Assembly (NCBI RefSeq): GCF_954871325.1
Contig: NC_088776.1
Coordinates: 18,848,052-18,912,051 of the forward strand
Direction of reading: 5' to 3'
DNA: 64,000 nt
Source of the DNA: Gordionus sp. m RMFG-2023
Taxonomy: Eukaryota; Nematomorpha; Gordioida; Chordodea; Parachordodidae
In this document: positions 1 to 11,517 of the stretch, one piece after another
Layout: the number at the start of each line of letters is the position of its first letter
Position numbering within the stretch: position 1 is the stretch's first letter
Notes under the pieces: generated by a model
Seen by the model: only the letters and a program-made list of their open reading frames with translations
The model's database searches: none
Told to the model about the DNA's origin: nothing
Made by a program: the position numbers and the translations under genes

Positions 1-633
1 TCATTTTATATTATAAAATATATATTCATATACATATTCTGTTGTAAATTAAGCCGCTATTTTTGTTAAAGAAAAAAATATAAATCAAATTTTTTAAAAA
101 TTCTCTATCGTGGCGAATTTTTTTTTAAACTTTATTTTCTAATTATATATTGTTATAAAAATTATTTAATATATAGATTATAATATTCTACATTCATTAA
201 AATATAAATTTTTAAAAAATAATTAATAATTTTTTATTATATCTTGCAATTTTATATGCGATTTAAATAAAAAATAGAAAAATTTCATAAATTCATAAAA
301 CAATTAACGTTAGAATCATTGTAAACATAGACTTATTAAAATAAAGGTTGTTCCTTTACAAATGACTACCAAATAGACAATTATAAAATTTGACGTTGAG
401 CAGTCTATCTATATTAATACATGTCTTATACATGACAATTTAAAAAATAATATTATATTTGTATTTGAAAAATTTTATTTAAGCAAATTATCATGATATT
501 CATCATATTTATTATATGTCTAAAATATTAATCGGTGTTTTAAAAATTGGATAAATTATGATATTAGCATAATTGAGAGAATAAATATAAAAAAATAATT
601 CTTGAACTATAAATTTAAAAAAATGGTTTGGGG
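1..633. other. AT-rich stretch, nothing recognised
   Basis: No open frame of note, no clear repeat and no RNA gene is visible. It is homopolymer-rich AT sequence, typical of the spacer throughout the window. Confidence 0.6.
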
Positions 634-1110
634 TCAATAAAGTCTAGACTCAAGAGGGTTCCGATTTTTCGATGAAATCTCGAGGGTTAGAAAGGTTAGG
701 GTTCTCAGATCTGGTTTAAGTCTTCTTGTAGAAACTACATCCAGTAAAAATTTTGCACAACCTTGATAATAAATTTTTTTGTCTGCTTGCTCCAAAGCAA
801 GCGCATGATTGTTAATAAATTTCCATTCTTTATCCAAACTATAGAAATTAGGTCTTGAGATCCCATTCGCATTTCGCTGCCAAAAATTAATTGATCCCTC
901 AATCTCGTATCAAAGACATCAACATCCTACTCATAATTACATTCCAGTGAAGTAAGTTTATTAATAATTTCCATTAAAGATTCTCCTACTCTTTTAGGTC
1001 TTCTAAAATCTGTACAAGTTGCAAAAATGCTTTGTGTAGGATTATAGGTTTTATCACAAATTTGCTTAATTTCCCGAAATATGAGGTCGTCAAAGATAAA
1101 TCTAATGGGC
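634..1110 (-). mobile_element. Possible retroelement Gag fossil
   Basis: Two minus-strand open stretches read like the Gag region of an LTR retroelement. One contains RVGESLMEIINKLTSLECN, the other DKEWKFINNHALALEQADKK. The spacing of 'GES...I..L..L...C' followed by an Ala/Leu/Glu-rich helix is the usual pattern of Gag capsid C-termini. It is an old, broken fossil. No LTRs, protease or polymerase were seen beside it. The call rests on pattern only, and a host gene remnant is possible. Confidence 0.3.
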
Positions 1111-1230
1111 GGAGCAACAAATTTAATGGAATGGGTTGGGTCAGGCAATTTGTATATAAAAATTAATAAACCGGGCTGGGCAAAACAATTCATACATAAA
1201 AAATGGGGCTGGGTCTCACATATCTTTGAT
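1085..1230. repeat. GC-rich transposon-end-like patch
   Basis: A short patch rich in GGGCTGGGC and GGGTTGGGTC words stands out from AT-rich surroundings. Similar words occur in the subterminal parts of the hAT elements of this window (2.0-2.9 kb, 46.5-48.4 kb) and in the duplication at 6.17-6.50 kb. It is probably a hAT end remnant; no partner end or target duplication was found. Confidence 0.3.
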
Positions 1231-1393
1231 CTTAAATTTTTGATATTCTTTGAAGTAACAATAAACAACAACAATGCGCTTTTGTTACTTCTTTTTATTT
1301 ATTTTTACTTCCTAACTAAATTAAATGTATAAATAAAATATTCCCTATTTTACAGAAAATTATAAGTCAGGCCTAACAACCAGCCTGGACATT

Positions 1394-1615
1394 AAAATTT
1401 TGCCAGGTCAATTCAGTGAAACTTTTAATTTTAAAGCGAAGACAATATTGCGAACTCATTATCGCCAATTCATTTCCGCGAATCTAGCGAAATTTTTATC
1501 GCGAACCCATTATAGCTAAATTTTATACCGAACCCTTTATAGCGAAACGTATTTGCGCGAAGCCATAGCGCATCATGAAATAAATTTGTTGCGAATGCAT
1601 TTATTTAAAGGAAAA
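1394..1615 (+). repeat. Left arm: array of ~14-bp GCGAA units
   Basis: About twelve units begin GCGAA (some decayed to GCCAA, GCTAA or CCGAA) and most are 13-15 bp long. The array is followed by TTTATTTAAAGGAAAATAAC, which recurs inverted at about 5065-5095. Confidence 0.7.
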
Positions 1616-2045
1616 TAACATATTCAATAATAATTTACACACAAAATTTCTTTAAATATAAACGCATGTCATAACACCCCCCCCCCTCCTCCCATGCTAA
1701 GATATATTTTTTAAAAATTTAATCTTCCTTATTATTTTTAGTGATGGAGATGATTAACAAAACAGTCGAAAGATATTTTTATTTGAGATTCATGTCAAGA
1801 TATCATGTTATAATTTTTATCCCCTCTCCCCCAGATTTACTCTAAAAACATAGAGATGATAAATATCCATTTATTAGCTTTCATTTGATACCCATGTGGA
1901 AATATATGTTATGAATATTTTACTCTCCTAGTTCCCCAAACAGGCTCAAACTGTAACTATGAATTAAATATATATTTTTTAATTCACTTTCATTTAATAC
2001 ATTTATCGAGATTTTCAAAGTAGGTTTTTACACCGCCAACCCCCC

Positions 2046-2870
2046 TAGAGGTCTGCATTGGGCGGAGTTTCGGCCCGCCAGAAGTGGGCGGGTGAGCGGG
2101 CAAAAAATTTTTAAGAACGGGCAGGAGGGCGGGCGAGTTAAAAAATTTTAAATCATTTAAGTAAATATTAAAAATTTCTTTTTATGAACCTTGATATTAA
2201 AAATTATGTATCATAAAAACTTTTTCCTTAAATAAATTTTTTATATATTTAAAATTACTTTGGTGGAAACTACAAGAAAGAGATTTGTCAAAGTTATCAA
2301 TATTAGCAAGAAAAATATTGGCAATTCTTGCAACTAGTGCTTCTTATGAAAGAGGATTTAGCATTGCTGTAAGGTTTTTAGAACAAAGAAAAACGTGTTG
2401 AATCCAAAAAATGTCGATTCATTATTATTTTTGCATTGTTAATTACATACAATACCAATTTTATATTTATATTATTTTCATAAATATTTTATTTAAACAA
2501 TTAAAATATTCATAATTTAAATTGAATATTTTTTTATGCTTAATATAGTAATTTCCAAAAAACTTTTTGCAGAGGTGTAATGCTGAAATTTTTTATTATT
2601 AGATGCTTATAAAAAATTGAAAGAATGGCCATTATTAAATTTTATAATAGCGGACTTGAGTTAAAAAATTTTTATAAATAATGGGTGGACGGGAAAATTT
2701 TAGACTAAAGGGGCAGGAGGGTGGGCGGGTAAAGAATTTTAGACTAATGGGCGGGGTGGTTATATTTTTTTTGAAAACCATGGGCAGGCTGGAAAGGTGG
2801 GTTAAATTTTTTTTAAAACATTGGGTGAGAGGGGCTTATGGTCCAAAAACCCGCCCAATGCAGACCTCTA
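2046..2870 (+). mobile_element. Deleted hAT transposon
   Basis: The ends are exact inverted repeats, TAGAGGTCTGCATTGGGCGG on the left and its complement on the right, with GC-rich subterminal words (GGGCGGG, GGGCAGGAGG). The interior retains the C-terminal dimerisation piece of a hAT transposase at 2261-2401. An 8-bp target duplication is expected for hAT, but the flanks (AACCCCCC and CCTACCCC) match poorly, so it has decayed or the ends have moved. The copy lies inside the GCGAA foldback-like element and is far too short (825 bp) to encode a whole transposase. Confidence 0.75.
2261..2401 (+). pseudogene. hAT transposase C-terminal (hATC) fragment
   Basis: 46 codons are open up to a TGA stop. 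They begin WWKLQERDLSKLSILARKIL and continue with ATSASYERGFSI. This is the hAT dimerisation signature: a WW pair, an 'LA..iL.I.ATS' helix, then SER.FS, here YERGFS. The rest of the transposase (BED finger, catalytic core) is missing. It is a relic of the transposon that carries it. Confidence 0.75.
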
Positions 2871-3559
2871 CCTACCCCTCTATCAATGAGCTAGATCAAA
2901 GAACATAGAGAAATAATAGTATTCAAAAAATATTTTTATTTGCTTATTTGATGTCCTTGTAAGTATATTCATTGTAAAAGAAATTTAAATCTCTCCAAAC
3001 CTCGTTACAAGGATAGAGTGATAATTTTAATAGTACTACTCAAAATAATTTTATTGGCCTCCATTTGATACCCTTATTTAGATATTTTTTTGGAAAAATA
3101 CTTCCACCCCTTCATGATATAAACCAGAAGATATAGAATAATTATTAATTTTAAAATTCAAAAAATCATGTTTATGCATTTGAAAATAAAAAAAATAGTA
3201 AAAATTTATTTATTATACTTTCTAAATTCAATTCTGAGAAAATTAAAATTTTTACTTAGCAAAATCATCTTTTGGGAATTCGGTGTTTTAAGTTATTTTA
3301 ATTCTGAGTTATTTAGGGGGAAAAAATAATATCCTATTGTAGTTATGCATTAAATATTGGGCTTCAGAATTAATGCTTATCAAAGTTTGGTAAACTTTGT
3401 ACTTAAGGCTCTTAATATTAGATTCAGATTTCTTTTTTGAAAATATAACTAATATTTTATACCTAAGAAAACAGAAAAGATAAAAAAAATATCTATAAAG
3501 ATCGTAAAATCATAAGATTCTAAAATATTTTGAAATTGGAAAAATTCCTTACCAACTTT

Positions 3560-3765
3560 TATCGCTAATCCACATTTGCGAATACTTTTCCGCGAAGACA
3601 ATATTGCAAATTTTTTTATAGTGAAACCCTTATCGCGAAACCTATAAAGCTATAATACATTACAGCGAAAAACTATTTCGCTAAATATATCGCGAAGAAT
3701 TATAGCGAATTTAATATCACGAGGTCAATATCGCGATAATTGTGCTGTTAATTGTCTAGTTCTTC
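3560..3765 (+). repeat. Internal block of GCGAA units
   Basis: The same unit type and orientation as the left arm, with several copies of TATCGCGAA. It is a third block inside the element, so the arm array has been duplicated or captured internally. Confidence 0.65.
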
Positions 3766-3924
3766 CGACTAAGACTAATATACGAGGAAATCGACTAAAA
3801 ACTTTATGAATTAGTCGATAGTCGACTAAAGTTAATCCATTTAGGCTTAGTGGAACCATTTTGTAGGCTTAGTTGACCCATAGTCGACTAAATAGAATTT
3901 TAGAGCCGAATTTGCATTACTATA

Positions 3925-4555
3925 TACTCGGGGTAAAAATTAAATTGTAAACATGGTAAATTGGATTTCAGTGACGATGAAACATAGAAAAATGACAATT
4001 TTTGTAAAAATATATTAAACATGATAAATTAAAATTTAAATGATAATGTACCATAAAAAGTGACCGTTATTTTTAAACCTTTTTGAAGCTAATATGTAAA
4101 AATATAACTTGTAAACATTTTAAATTAAAATTAAATGAGGATGCATAATAGAAAAATAATTGTCATAATCATTATTTTTAAACTTTTTTGCAAATGGGTA
4201 AAATTATAAATATTAAATGTTAAAGTAAAATTTAAATGAAGATGTGACATAGTAAGGTGACAATTGTCATGATCGTTATTCTTAAACTTTTTTGAAGTAA
4301 ATAGCTAAAATTGTAAATATGTTAAATTAAAATTTAAATAAGGATGTACCATAGAAAAATGATAATTGACATAATCGTTCATTTTAAATTTTTAATAATT
4401 TTGAAGTAAATGGGTAAAAATATAAACTGTAAACATGTTAAATTAGGAGTACCATAGAAAAATGACAAATGGGCAAAAAATAAATTGTAAACATGTTAAA
4501 TTGAGATTTTAGTGAAGATGAACCATGGAAAATGACAATAATTATATTCATTATT
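3925..4555 (+). repeat. Diverged tandem array, ~115-130 bp unit
   Basis: Words recur in fixed order: GTAAACATGTTAAATT, then TTTAAAT.A.GATG, then ACCATAGAAAAATGACAAT, then TTTTTAAACTTTTTTGAAG. They appear five to six times with variable unit length, and the last units are shortened. No coding potential is seen. Confidence 0.6.
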
Positions 4556-5059
4556 AAATATATTGCTCAGAAATATTTACTATTTATTTTATTTATGTTT
4601 TTTTTGAGTTTTCAAATTAATCATTATTCTGTGTCTTAATAATATAATAATCCTGAGAAAATTTTAAAAAAATTACTTAACAAAATCTTCTATGATTTTT
4701 AAAAATAATCTGAGAAAATCAGCAAACAAGCTTAGCTTTTACTATTTTTTACATTGATTGGAAAAATTTATAAGCATTTCAAAATATTTGTTCAAATTTA
4801 CTTTTAATAACATAAAGCACATTTTAAAAAAAATAATTTTTTTTTTTGGGGGGGGGGGGGGAGATGAATTTATTGGGATAAAAATCTTAACCAAATATCC
4901 CTTCCATATTTAGAACTATCCGTGAGAAGAGCCCAAAAAGATATTGGTATTTTTTATCATATCAGATAAAGGTTACATGCTTACTTAATAGACAATAGGT
5001 AACAAAAGATCCATACAACATTTCGCATTTAAGGAACTTTTGTGGGTAACATAATATTC

Positions 5060-5857
5060 AAAATGTTGTTTTCCTTTAAATAAATGGATTCGCAATACAT
5101 TTATTGTTTCGCGATAATGAATTCGCGCAAAAACATTCGCTGTAAAGGGTTCGGGATAAAAGTTTCGCTAAAATGCATATTCGCTCTTAGAATTCGTTAA
5201 GGTTTCGCGGAAATAAATTCGCGATAATGGCTTCGTGATATTGTCTTCGCTATAAATGTTTCGGGGAAAAAAAATTCGCGGAACTGGTTTCGCGATATTA
5301 CCTTATCTATAAAAATCTTTCGCGGTAAACGACATATGCGATAAAAGTTTCGCGATAAATGTTTAGTAGAATTTACCTGGTATGAAATTTAAGTACTCGT
5401 CAGACAATAAATATTGGCCCAACCCAGATGCAATTTCGCCAGTAAGGATCAAGGTTAAACTATGAACTCAATGATTAATATATGAATTCCTTGTCGCACT
5501 TCTTAATAAGACTTCGAGGAAAAGCATAGGACAGGATAACAAGAAAGTTTTTTTCCAATAAAAAAAATTATAAACCAAATAGTTCATTAATATCATTATA
5601 TAAATTTATTAAGGTTAAAGAAAATTAAAAATTCTATCATTGAATCAATATGATCATAGAATTAAATGTTTCAAAATAAAATAGTGAGTATTAGCAATTA
5701 TCACGATAATGACCTTGACCTAATATCTTCGCGTGTGTTTCACAATAATGACTTTGCTCTAAAACGTTCGCAATAAAAGTTTTGCTGTAATGTATTTGTT
5801 TTAAAGGTCTCACTATCTCGCAATAAAAGTTTCGCTGAATTGACAACCAAAATTTTG
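5060..5857 (-). repeat. Right arm: two blocks of TTCGC units
   Basis: Blocks at about 5085-5390 and 5695-5857 carry the inverted unit (TTCGCGATAA, TTCGCTATAA). The inner block ends in TTTACCTGG and the outer one in AAAATTTTG. Both resemble the reverse complement of the left terminus, so the right arm itself looks duplicated. Confidence 0.65.
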
Positions 5858-6170
5858 CTACATTTTTTTTGAATTCAGGATAATATTTTATAAATATTTT
5901 TTGAAAATAAATTACATATGCTTATTTCTTACTTTAAGACTAATTAAAATATCAAATCTATAAAGAAAATAGTAAATTCACAAAAAAAAACAAGTTATAA
6001 TGATCCCATTCCAATTTTAAATATACAAAACAATTTATTTTAAAAACGGTTGTTATAGAAATAAATCACCTTAAAATGGAGATATAAAAGCCTTAATTGA
6101 CATTTGGAAAAAAATTAGATATATAGAAATATAAAATATGATGGCCGGAAACTATGTACAAAATAATTAA
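5858..6170. other. AT-rich spacer, nothing recognised
   Basis: No gene, inverted repeat or tandem array was recognised between the foldback-like element and the duplications that follow. Confidence 0.5.
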
Positions 6171-6171
6171 T

Positions 6172-6495
6172 AGGCTGGGCTGAACTTTTAAAGTTTCAAC
6201 AAGCCAGGCCTAATTTTTTGAAATATTTTATTGGGCTGGACTAAGCCAGGCCAGGAAATTAGCAAAAAAAATTTATTTGCCTCTGAGATGGGTTGTACAA
6301 ACATTTAAATAACAGGCCATGATGGGCAACTTGTGCATGGGCTGGGCTGAACTTTTAAAGTTTCAACAGGCCAGGCCCAATTTTTTGAAATATTTTATTG
6401 GGCTGGACTAAGCCAGGCCAGGAAAAAAAAATTTATTGGGCTCTGAGATGGGTTGTACAAACATTTATAACAGGCCATGACAGGCAACTTGTGCA
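6172..6495. repeat. Two-copy tandem duplication, ~166 bp unit
   Basis: Two nearly identical copies (about 6172-6337 and 6338-6495) carry GGGCTGGGCTGAAC, CAGGCCAGGCC and GGCCATGA. The GC-rich words resemble hAT subterminal sequence. Each copy probably derives from a transposon end that was then duplicated in tandem. Confidence 0.65.
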
Positions 6496-6531
6496 AACTT
6501 AATGATACAAAATGAATTAGGCTGCAGATCT

Positions 6532-6776
6532 TTAATTCTCATGAATAATATTGTACATCTTTGCTTTATATTTTAAATAACTATTGTGATCATGTTAAAT
6601 ATGAATTTTATAAACTATTCAAATCAAAAATAGCTTATTTATAAAAAATTTGCAGATCTTTAATTCTCATGAATAATATTGTACATCTCTACTTTATATT
6701 TTAAATAACTATTGTGGTCATGTTAAATATGAATTTTATAAACTATTCAAATCAAAAATAGCTTATTTATGAAAAA
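6532..6776. repeat. Two-copy tandem duplication, ~119 bp unit
   Basis: GCAGATCTTTAATTCTCATG starts both copies (about 6533 and 6652). They differ at only a few sites over about 119 bp, so the duplication is recent. The sequence is AT-rich with no coding frame. Confidence 0.75.
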
Positions 6777-6978
6777 TTCAAAGTTATATAAAATTTGAAT
6801 GAGACATTCTATATATAAAATATAACAAATATTACTAGATTAAGGTTATATTTCAAAAAATGAATACTAGTTACTTTAATTGATAAATTGTGTATTTAAA
6901 ACTTGTAAAAAGATTAATAATAAATAAATTATGCCAAATTTTAAAAACATTATTTATATATAAAATGATAATTTATTA

Positions 6979-7132
6979 TACTTTTTAGAATAGTTGTAAC
7001 AGTTCTGCAAGTTCTTCTATCTGTTTTATTAATTGATCTACCTTCTACATCACAATTAACTAAAAAAGAAGTGTAATCTGTAATACATGACTCGTTTTTT
7101 GGACTTTTACATTCATAACATTTTATTGAGTT
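6979..7132 (-). CDS. Exon of a Ly6/Quiver-like cysteine-rich protein
   Basis: On the minus strand an AG (at about 7133) is followed by an open frame reading IKCYECKSPKNESC, then FLVNCDVEG and RTCRTVTTILK. A plausible donor (AAA then GTATAA) lies at about 6978. The pattern CYxC ... C ... LVNC ... CRTV matches the first half of the Ly6/uPAR three-finger fold as found in invertebrate Quiver/Sleepless-type proteins. These are small secreted or GPI-anchored proteins with five disulfides. Only this half is visible. The signal-peptide exon (expected towards higher coordinates) and the second cysteine exon with its anchor (lower coordinates) were not found, so this could be one exon of a real gene or an orphan. 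It is too short and spliced to stand out as an ORF. Confidence 0.5.
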
Positions 7133-7139
7133 AGCTATT

Positions 7140-8600
7140 TAAATATAAAATTACACTATTATATAAAATCCTTTAATATTTACTAGGTTTGGCAAAAATA
7201 AAGGTAATTAATATTATGAAAAATTTCATATCTTTAATCGATGATATTTTCAATCAGATGTAAATAAAGGTCACATGATGTTTTCGAATAATTTTCATAA
7301 CTAGGCACAATCGGATAAAATTATTAACTGTGTCGAGCGATAAGGGAAGGCTAAAACTACTATTACGGAGATGCAAGGTCGTCATTGAATTGGAGGGGGT
7401 GGTATTATTTAAGATGCTATCATCATTTTAGAAAAATTGAAGAGATTGGGGGGGGGAGCAATATTTCTGATTTTGATTGGTATTTTTTGCTAATTTTGAT
7501 TTTAATATTTAGGAAAATGACCGGAGAAAAGTTTTAAACCGCAAACTCTTATTTTAGACTTTTGACCGAGTCCCACCTATAAATTATTCGGATAATTATT
7601 TTTTGATTTTCCCCTTCCAAAATGCCCAATGCAATGGATATAATACTGGAATTGTTCATCTTTGAATTTCATTCTTAATCAGAACAAATCTGAATACTTA
7701 AACTGCTCTGAACTCAACAACTATAATTTTTAAATCTTTAATTAACATCAACTAATACATAGGACCTCCAGTTATAGATAACTCAGACGTTTGCATTTTT
7801 CTTTATTCAAAACTCTTTGTAAGTTAGGTAATAATTTCCTCTCTTAAATTGTTTTTATTTGAAAATCCTTTTTTAGTTGCATTTCTTATGCTCTTAGGAG
7901 TTAAGATTACCCCTATTTTTAAATATACTACAAAACCTTTAAAAGTATATGAAACTAGAACCATAGTAATTATTGAAGAACTCCTAATTCCTTAGTATCG
8001 AAAAATTGCATAGACTCAATGTGCTCTCCCAACATAATTTGGCCATCTTGGTAAGATCTCCTTCTGATTAAGCTTTAACTATTTTTATCTCAAGCTGCTG
8101 ATTAACTAAACCTATAATTAACGTAAGAGCTCCGATACTCAAGACGACGACTTTGATTTTGAAAGAGGAAGAAACTGGTTGCAGTGGAAATAAAAGAAGC
8201 AAGAATATTCTCTTTTCATCATCATTCTAATAACCAGTGTACACATGACAGAATATTAATTGTAAATTACCCCCCCCCCTCAAAGACCTACACCTACCTC
8301 CCAACAAAATTTTTGCCACCTTCGGCAATGATATTTCTATATTATGAAATACATTACAATGGTACTACCTTCATATATTTTTAAATTATCAATACTCGTT
8401 ACTAACTATAAAAAAAGTGAATGTAAAAGTGTTATTATTTAGAACATTAATAATTACAAAAATACTAATGCAATGAATGCATTATTATAGTTTATTATTT
8501 GCATGAATATGAGTTTGCTGATAGAATGCATAATTCTTTTAAATTATATTTAAAAAGATAGCAAAAAATTAGCCGGATTGCGTTTTATTTAAAAAAGGAT
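7140..8600. other. Non-coding stretch; possible intron of the Ly6-like gene
   Basis: No convincing exon was found. There is a 9-G run at 7448-7456 and a 10-C run at 8270-8279. A minus-strand hydrophobic frame at about 8070-8165 (LSIGALTLIIGLV) resembles a signal peptide but has no in-frame ATG, so it is not called. Confidence 0.4.
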
Positions 8601-8604
8601 GAAT

Positions 8605-9005
8605 ACGAAGGCGTGCCCTAATCCGGCCTTCGGCTGGGGGAAGTGTAGCTTGGGAATCACAAATGGCATGGAATCAGAAATAACATAGATTCACAAATAG
8701 TTTAGATTAAAGTGGCAATATATCGCAATAATTATATATCAAAATTTTTCTAAAAAAAAGGAAAATATAATATAAGTATGGGGCTGAGGAGGTAAATTTA
8801 AAAAAATACATTATTAATATATGTATCGCCATAATATTAATTAGTATATCTTTAGTATCTAATTCATTTGAGCAGGAACAATGTGAATTAAAAATTATAA
8901 TTATTTAGCAACAATATTCAAAATAATAAGTATATCGCGCATCTGGACGAATATTTTTAGGGGAACCAATTTGGCTAGCTTTCTATAAAGTAGGATCCTT
9001 AAGAA
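8605..9005 (+). repeat. Left arm of a 12-kb inverted repeat
   Basis: This ~400-bp arm is the diverged reverse complement of 20218-20592. Shared landmarks in order: GCCCTA followed by GGGGGAAGT, AATCA(C)AAAT, GAGCAGGAACAATG, GGAACCA, AGCTTTCTA and TAGGATCCTTAAGAATAGA. The outermost part is the most GC-rich (CCGGCCTTCGGCTGG). A shorter, direct-orientation partial copy lies at about 10411-10450. Confidence 0.65.
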
Positions 9006-9099
9006 TAGACTTAGAAGATTATTTAAATATTAAATATATGTATTATTGTATTTGTATAATATTATTATATCCTTTTTATCTATTTTTATTAATTGTATA

Positions 9100-10195
9100 A
9101 AAATAATATGCAAGGTTTGTCGTTGTTTGCGCACAGAAACTCTTAGAGAGCACTAAATACGTAAATAACATTGTTTTTTCATCATTCAATTCAAACATCA
9201 TATAAAAATATTTTAAAAAATTTTTATTTTCATCTTTATCGTTCTTTCGAACAAATTATAATAATAATTTTTTACAGCTTAAAATAATTTTGTGGATCAT
9301 TGGTATTGTTTGAAAATATATTATAAAATGATCGAAATAATCTATTTTTTTAAAAAAGAATATCTGCTATAAACTTATTTAATAAAAAGAGAATGGTGAT
9401 TTTTTATAAAAAAGAATACTCAAATATTCTTATTTTATTTATATACGAAAATAATTTTGCCTTATAAGATTTGGAAAGTAAAGAATCAAATTTTTTTTAA
9501 TTAAAGAGGTTAAGAATGACATTACCATTTTGTTTCTAAAATAACCATCATTGTATCATCATAAAAACACTAAAAATAAATAAGTTCATTTATATAAAAA
9601 CATTAATCAAAAATGTAAATCGCATGTGAATAATTTATTGGAACTTTCTCAAATACAAAAATAAACAATAATAATTTAACATTTTGATAAAATTATTGTA
9701 TAATATTTTTCCCCTATTAAATTTATAGATATCAGTTCAAGATTGTGAAGAATTTTTTTCTCACGTAAAGGAATATATACTTGCTTAGCTATGACGCCAA
9801 AAAACAATATATAAATTTTTTCATATGATTGAATATTAATTGTTACACTATAAATTAATTTTTAAAATTATTTTATGATATATTTTGAAACAATACACCA
9901 TTGATGCAAAAAATTATTACAAGCTAATTATTTAACTTTAATAGATATCCGCTGACATTTAATGAAATATTTATAAATTTAGTTTAAAAGATTTTATTTT
10001 TTATAAATGTTCATTTTGATTAAGAATTTGTTCGAAAGAACAATGAAGATAAGTGTATTGACATTTTATTATTATTTTTTTATATGATGCCGAATTGAAT
10101 GATAACAAAGTATTAAAAAATGTTGTTTACGTATTTTGCGCTCTCATAATAATAAGAGTTTCAGTGCGAAAACAACAACAGACCTTGTATATCGC
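9100..10195. repeat. Large imperfect palindrome
   Basis: Arms at about 9100-9335 and 9868-10195 are reverse complements with one arm about 90 bp longer. Landmarks are GTTCTTTCGAACAAATT (9243) against AATTTGTTCGAAAGAAC (10024), and CAAGGTTTGTCGTTGTTTGC against its complement near 10160-10190. A central spacer of about 0.5 kb has no gene. It is probably a foldback MITE or a decayed transposon whose interior is non-coding. Confidence 0.6.
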
Positions 10196-10834
10196 ACTTG
10201 TTTTTTAAGGAATTAATATAAAATGTTATTATTATAGGTTTTTTTACAAAATAAAACATAACGAAAGAAAATTTACGATATATTAAATACAAAATAAAGA
10301 TATATAAATATGATGAACTGGATAATAAGATATATTTGTTGAACAATAAAATATGATGATCTTAACATAATCGGATTTGATACTTTAGGTGACTTGAGCA
10401 ATAAAATAGATAGGAATATTTTGGGATACCAATTGGCAAGCTTTAAAATAAAAAAATAGAATACTATCTGTCAAAATAGAATACTATCTAATGTCCTTTC
10501 GTCATATCAGATCGTAGTTGAATGGCAGTGTCAACAGTTACTAGCATAAGTCAGGACTAATCAGACGATCACATTGTTTGTGGTTCGTTTTATCCTTCGT
10601 CATATCATATTCTTTAGATTGTGAAAACAAATTCAAAATAGCTACATATAGCTGTATATATGAAAAGACAGGTTGAGGTAAGTTGATGGCAACTTTATTC
10701 AAAGTTTGTCATATCTCTAATAATTTTCATAAAGATAGCAAGAAAAACGGAAATAGCAGATGCTTGAAAGAAAATGGCAAGCAAGAGTCAGTTGCAATTA
10801 AACTTATTATGATTGAGAACCATAATGCTGAGCT

Positions 10835-11517
10835 AGGAATAAGAGAAAGAAGGGAAAAGGGGGAAAAAAGTCGAAAGGAGAAATAGGAAGAAAAGGGAGA
10901 AGTAAAAGTAATGAGAAAAGAAAAAGTGAAGTAGAAATAGAAAGAAAAAAAGGGAGTGAAAGGAATGGTGAAAGGAAAACAAAAATGGAAAGAAAAGTGG
11001 AGAGCGAAAGAAAAAGAATAAGAAAAAAAAGAGAAAGGGGAAAAATTGAGAGAAAGGAGAAATGCATGTAAAAGAAAAGGGGGACAAGATGGAAATAAAA
11101 GAATAAAGGAAAAGAGTAAGGAAGGTAAAAAAAAAAGGGGGAGGGGAAGGGGAAAGAAAAAGAATAGGAAAAGAAAAATGGAATGGGAAGGAAAAATAAA
11201 ATGAGAAGGGAAGGTAAAGATATAAGAAAATGGAAAGAAAAATTTTCCCAGATAGTGGGCCGGGCTTTCGGACAGGCAATTTATTTGCATAAAGAAAAAG
11301 GGGAGAGGAAAAGGAAAAGCGAAGAATAAGAGGGAAAGGGAAAAAATACAAGCAAAAGGGAATGAAAAAAAAATAGGGAAAGGAAAAGAAAAGGGAAAGG
11401 GAGAAAAAAAGAAAATAGGTAGGAAAAGGAAAACGATAGGAAAAGTCATAAAAAAAGATAATGGAAAAGGAAGGTAAAGAAAAGGGTAAAAGAAAAAGGA
11501 GAGAAAAGGGAAAAGAT
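10835..11517 (+). repeat. Polypurine tract, ~680 bp
   Basis: Almost pure A/G on this strand (GGGAAAAGAAAA-type words), interrupted near 11247-11300 by a mixed patch containing GGGCCGGGCTTTCGG. Long open frames on either strand through the tract are low-complexity artefacts (Phe/Ser/Pro or Lys/Glu/Arg). The tract can in principle form triplex DNA. Confidence 0.85.

Larger units (their letters stand above)
1394..5857. mobile_element. Foldback-like element with GCGAA-repeat arms
   Basis: The left arm (about 1394-1615) and the right arm (about 5060-5857) are inverted, diverged copies. Both outer ends read AAAATTTTG followed by GTCAATTCAG(T/C)GAAACTTTTA. Further in, both carry TTTATTTAAAGGAAAA next to the array. 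The arms are made of short units of about 14 bp, GCGAA followed by variable bases ending TTATC or TTATA, written as TTCGC on the right. A third block in left-arm orientation lies at 3560-3765. The interior holds a hAT relic (2046-2870) and a tandem array (3925-4555). No transposase of its own was recognised and no target duplication is clear, so the superfamily is unknown. Foldback, MULE-like or P-like origin are all possible. Confidence 0.55.

Noticed and set aside
8070-8165. Signal-peptide-like minus-strand frame (VVVLSIGALTLIIGLV) near the Ly6-like exon
   Set aside because: No in-frame ATG upstream and a stop soon after; hydrophobic runs are common in AT-rich DNA.
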